Part shown: positions 32,915 to 33,175 of the stretch, in pieces | How positions within the stretch are numbered: position 1 is the stretch's first letter | Layout of the letters: the number at the start of each line of letters is the position of its first letter | From: Gammaproteobacteria bacterium | GTDB lineage: Bacteria > Pseudomonadota > Gammaproteobacteria > Pseudomonadales > Azotimanducaceae | Direction: 5' to 3' | DNA length: 33,175 bases | Assembly (NCBI GenBank): GCA_007694905.1 | Contig: REEU01000244.1 | Coordinates: 1 to 33,175 of the forward strand | Translations under genes and position numbers: made by a program | Notes under the pieces: generated by a model | What the model saw: the letters and a program-made list of their open reading frames with translations, nothing else | The model's database searches: none | What the model was told of the DNA's origin: nothing

Positions 32915-33175
32915 CCTAGCCCACATATCTCACCGATTCACGGCTGCGGCCGCGGATATACCGGCAAATCCTGCCGGTCCGCCGGTGCGGTTGCGCTCCG
33001 TCCGGGTGCTGTTGCGCGCCTTCCCTGGCGCGCACCCTGCGGGCGCACTGCGTGCGACCCGATTCGCTCCCGGCGAATCGGTCGACGTACTGTAAAGTAC
33101 GCCTGCGCGCCCGAACTGTCGCGCGCCTTGTCTTTACCGGCATCTCCACGACCTCGCTTCGCGCATCGGTGAGAT
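32915..33175. other. Hairpin-rich non-coding region with terminal inverted repeat
   Basis: The 261 bases after the TonB-like gene encode no credible protein but hold several stem-loops: 32960-32978 (7-bp stem, loop AATCC), 33014-33033 (7-bp stem, loop TTCCCT), 33041-33060 (CGCAC/GTGCG with GGG/CCC), 33059-33081 (9-bp perfect stem, loop TCCCG) and 33086-33101 (CGTACT-GTAA-AGTACG). None has a T-tract, so they are not intrinsic terminators. ATCTCACCGAT at 32927-32937 is the exact inverse of ATCGGTGAGAT at 33165-33175, the last bases of the window. It may be a dispersed palindromic element, a structured RNA or a small non-autonomous mobile element. Confidence 0.5.

Noticed and set aside
33014-33101. 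Intrinsic terminators after the TonB-like gene, or an integron attC site
   Set aside because: The stems lack a following T-tract, and the attC core GTTRRRY/RYYYAAC pair is not present.

Overview
The window is a gene-dense, high-GC stretch of bacterial chromosome. It carries housekeeping genes on both strands with very short intergenic gaps. The gene content points to a gammaproteobacterium related to the Pseudomonas / Cellvibrionales / OMG-type lineages. The evidence is a HolD-like psi protein directly upstream of rimI, a FabY-type initiating ketoacyl synthase of about 620 residues, an AroG-type DAHP synthase, a SirB1-family protein and REP-type palindromes with a GTAG head. The genus cannot be named from the sequence alone. 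There is no sign of phage, plasmid, transposase, CRISPR, tRNA or rRNA.

Layout. Bases 1-198 hold a rho-independent terminator and a small REP cluster. Bases 199-5021 encode a glutathione-S-transferase-like protein (-), then a secreted-protease module in which a propeptide-like protein and a HExxHxxGxxH metalloprotease with a C-terminal sorting signal are separate genes, a sulfotransferase and a degenerate SDR. Bases 5006-10370 hold DAHP synthase (-), then holD-like, rimI and a cupin as an overlapping operon, prfC, and a SirB1-family gene. Bases 10388-19957 are a lipid-metabolism block: FabY-like ketoacyl synthase and thiolase (-), a MaoC-like hydratase (+), a MoaB/MogA-family gene (-), and a 1653-residue single-chain acyl/acetyl-CoA carboxylase that combines alpha-CT, beta-CT, biotin carboxylase and biotin carrier domains. 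Bases 20002-24443 hold a PPOX-fold flavin/heme-type protein and a secreted redoxin-cytochrome c-copper monooxygenase fusion (-), then a LysR regulator overlapping a GST-like gene (+). Bases 24470-28520 hold a carboxylesterase and ferrochelatase (-), divergent from hisH-hisF (+). Bases 28521-32914 are a translationally coupled operon: membrane histidine kinase, double-receiver response regulator without output domain, and a membrane protein ending in a TonB-C domain. The last 261 bases are non-coding and full of hairpins.

How parts fit together. The fused carboxylase would supply malonyl-CoA. FabY in Pseudomonas condenses acetyl-CoA with malonyl-ACP to start fatty acid synthesis, so the middle block may combine supply and initiation, with a tandem palindromic operator candidate upstream of the carboxylase. 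The kinase / double receiver / TonB-like operon, preceded by three CCTTAG repeats, looks like a self-contained signalling-to-envelope unit of unknown purpose. Other items worth a second look are the split protease propeptide, the LysR box, the redoxin-cytochrome-PHM protein, the terminal hairpin cluster and the REP elements.
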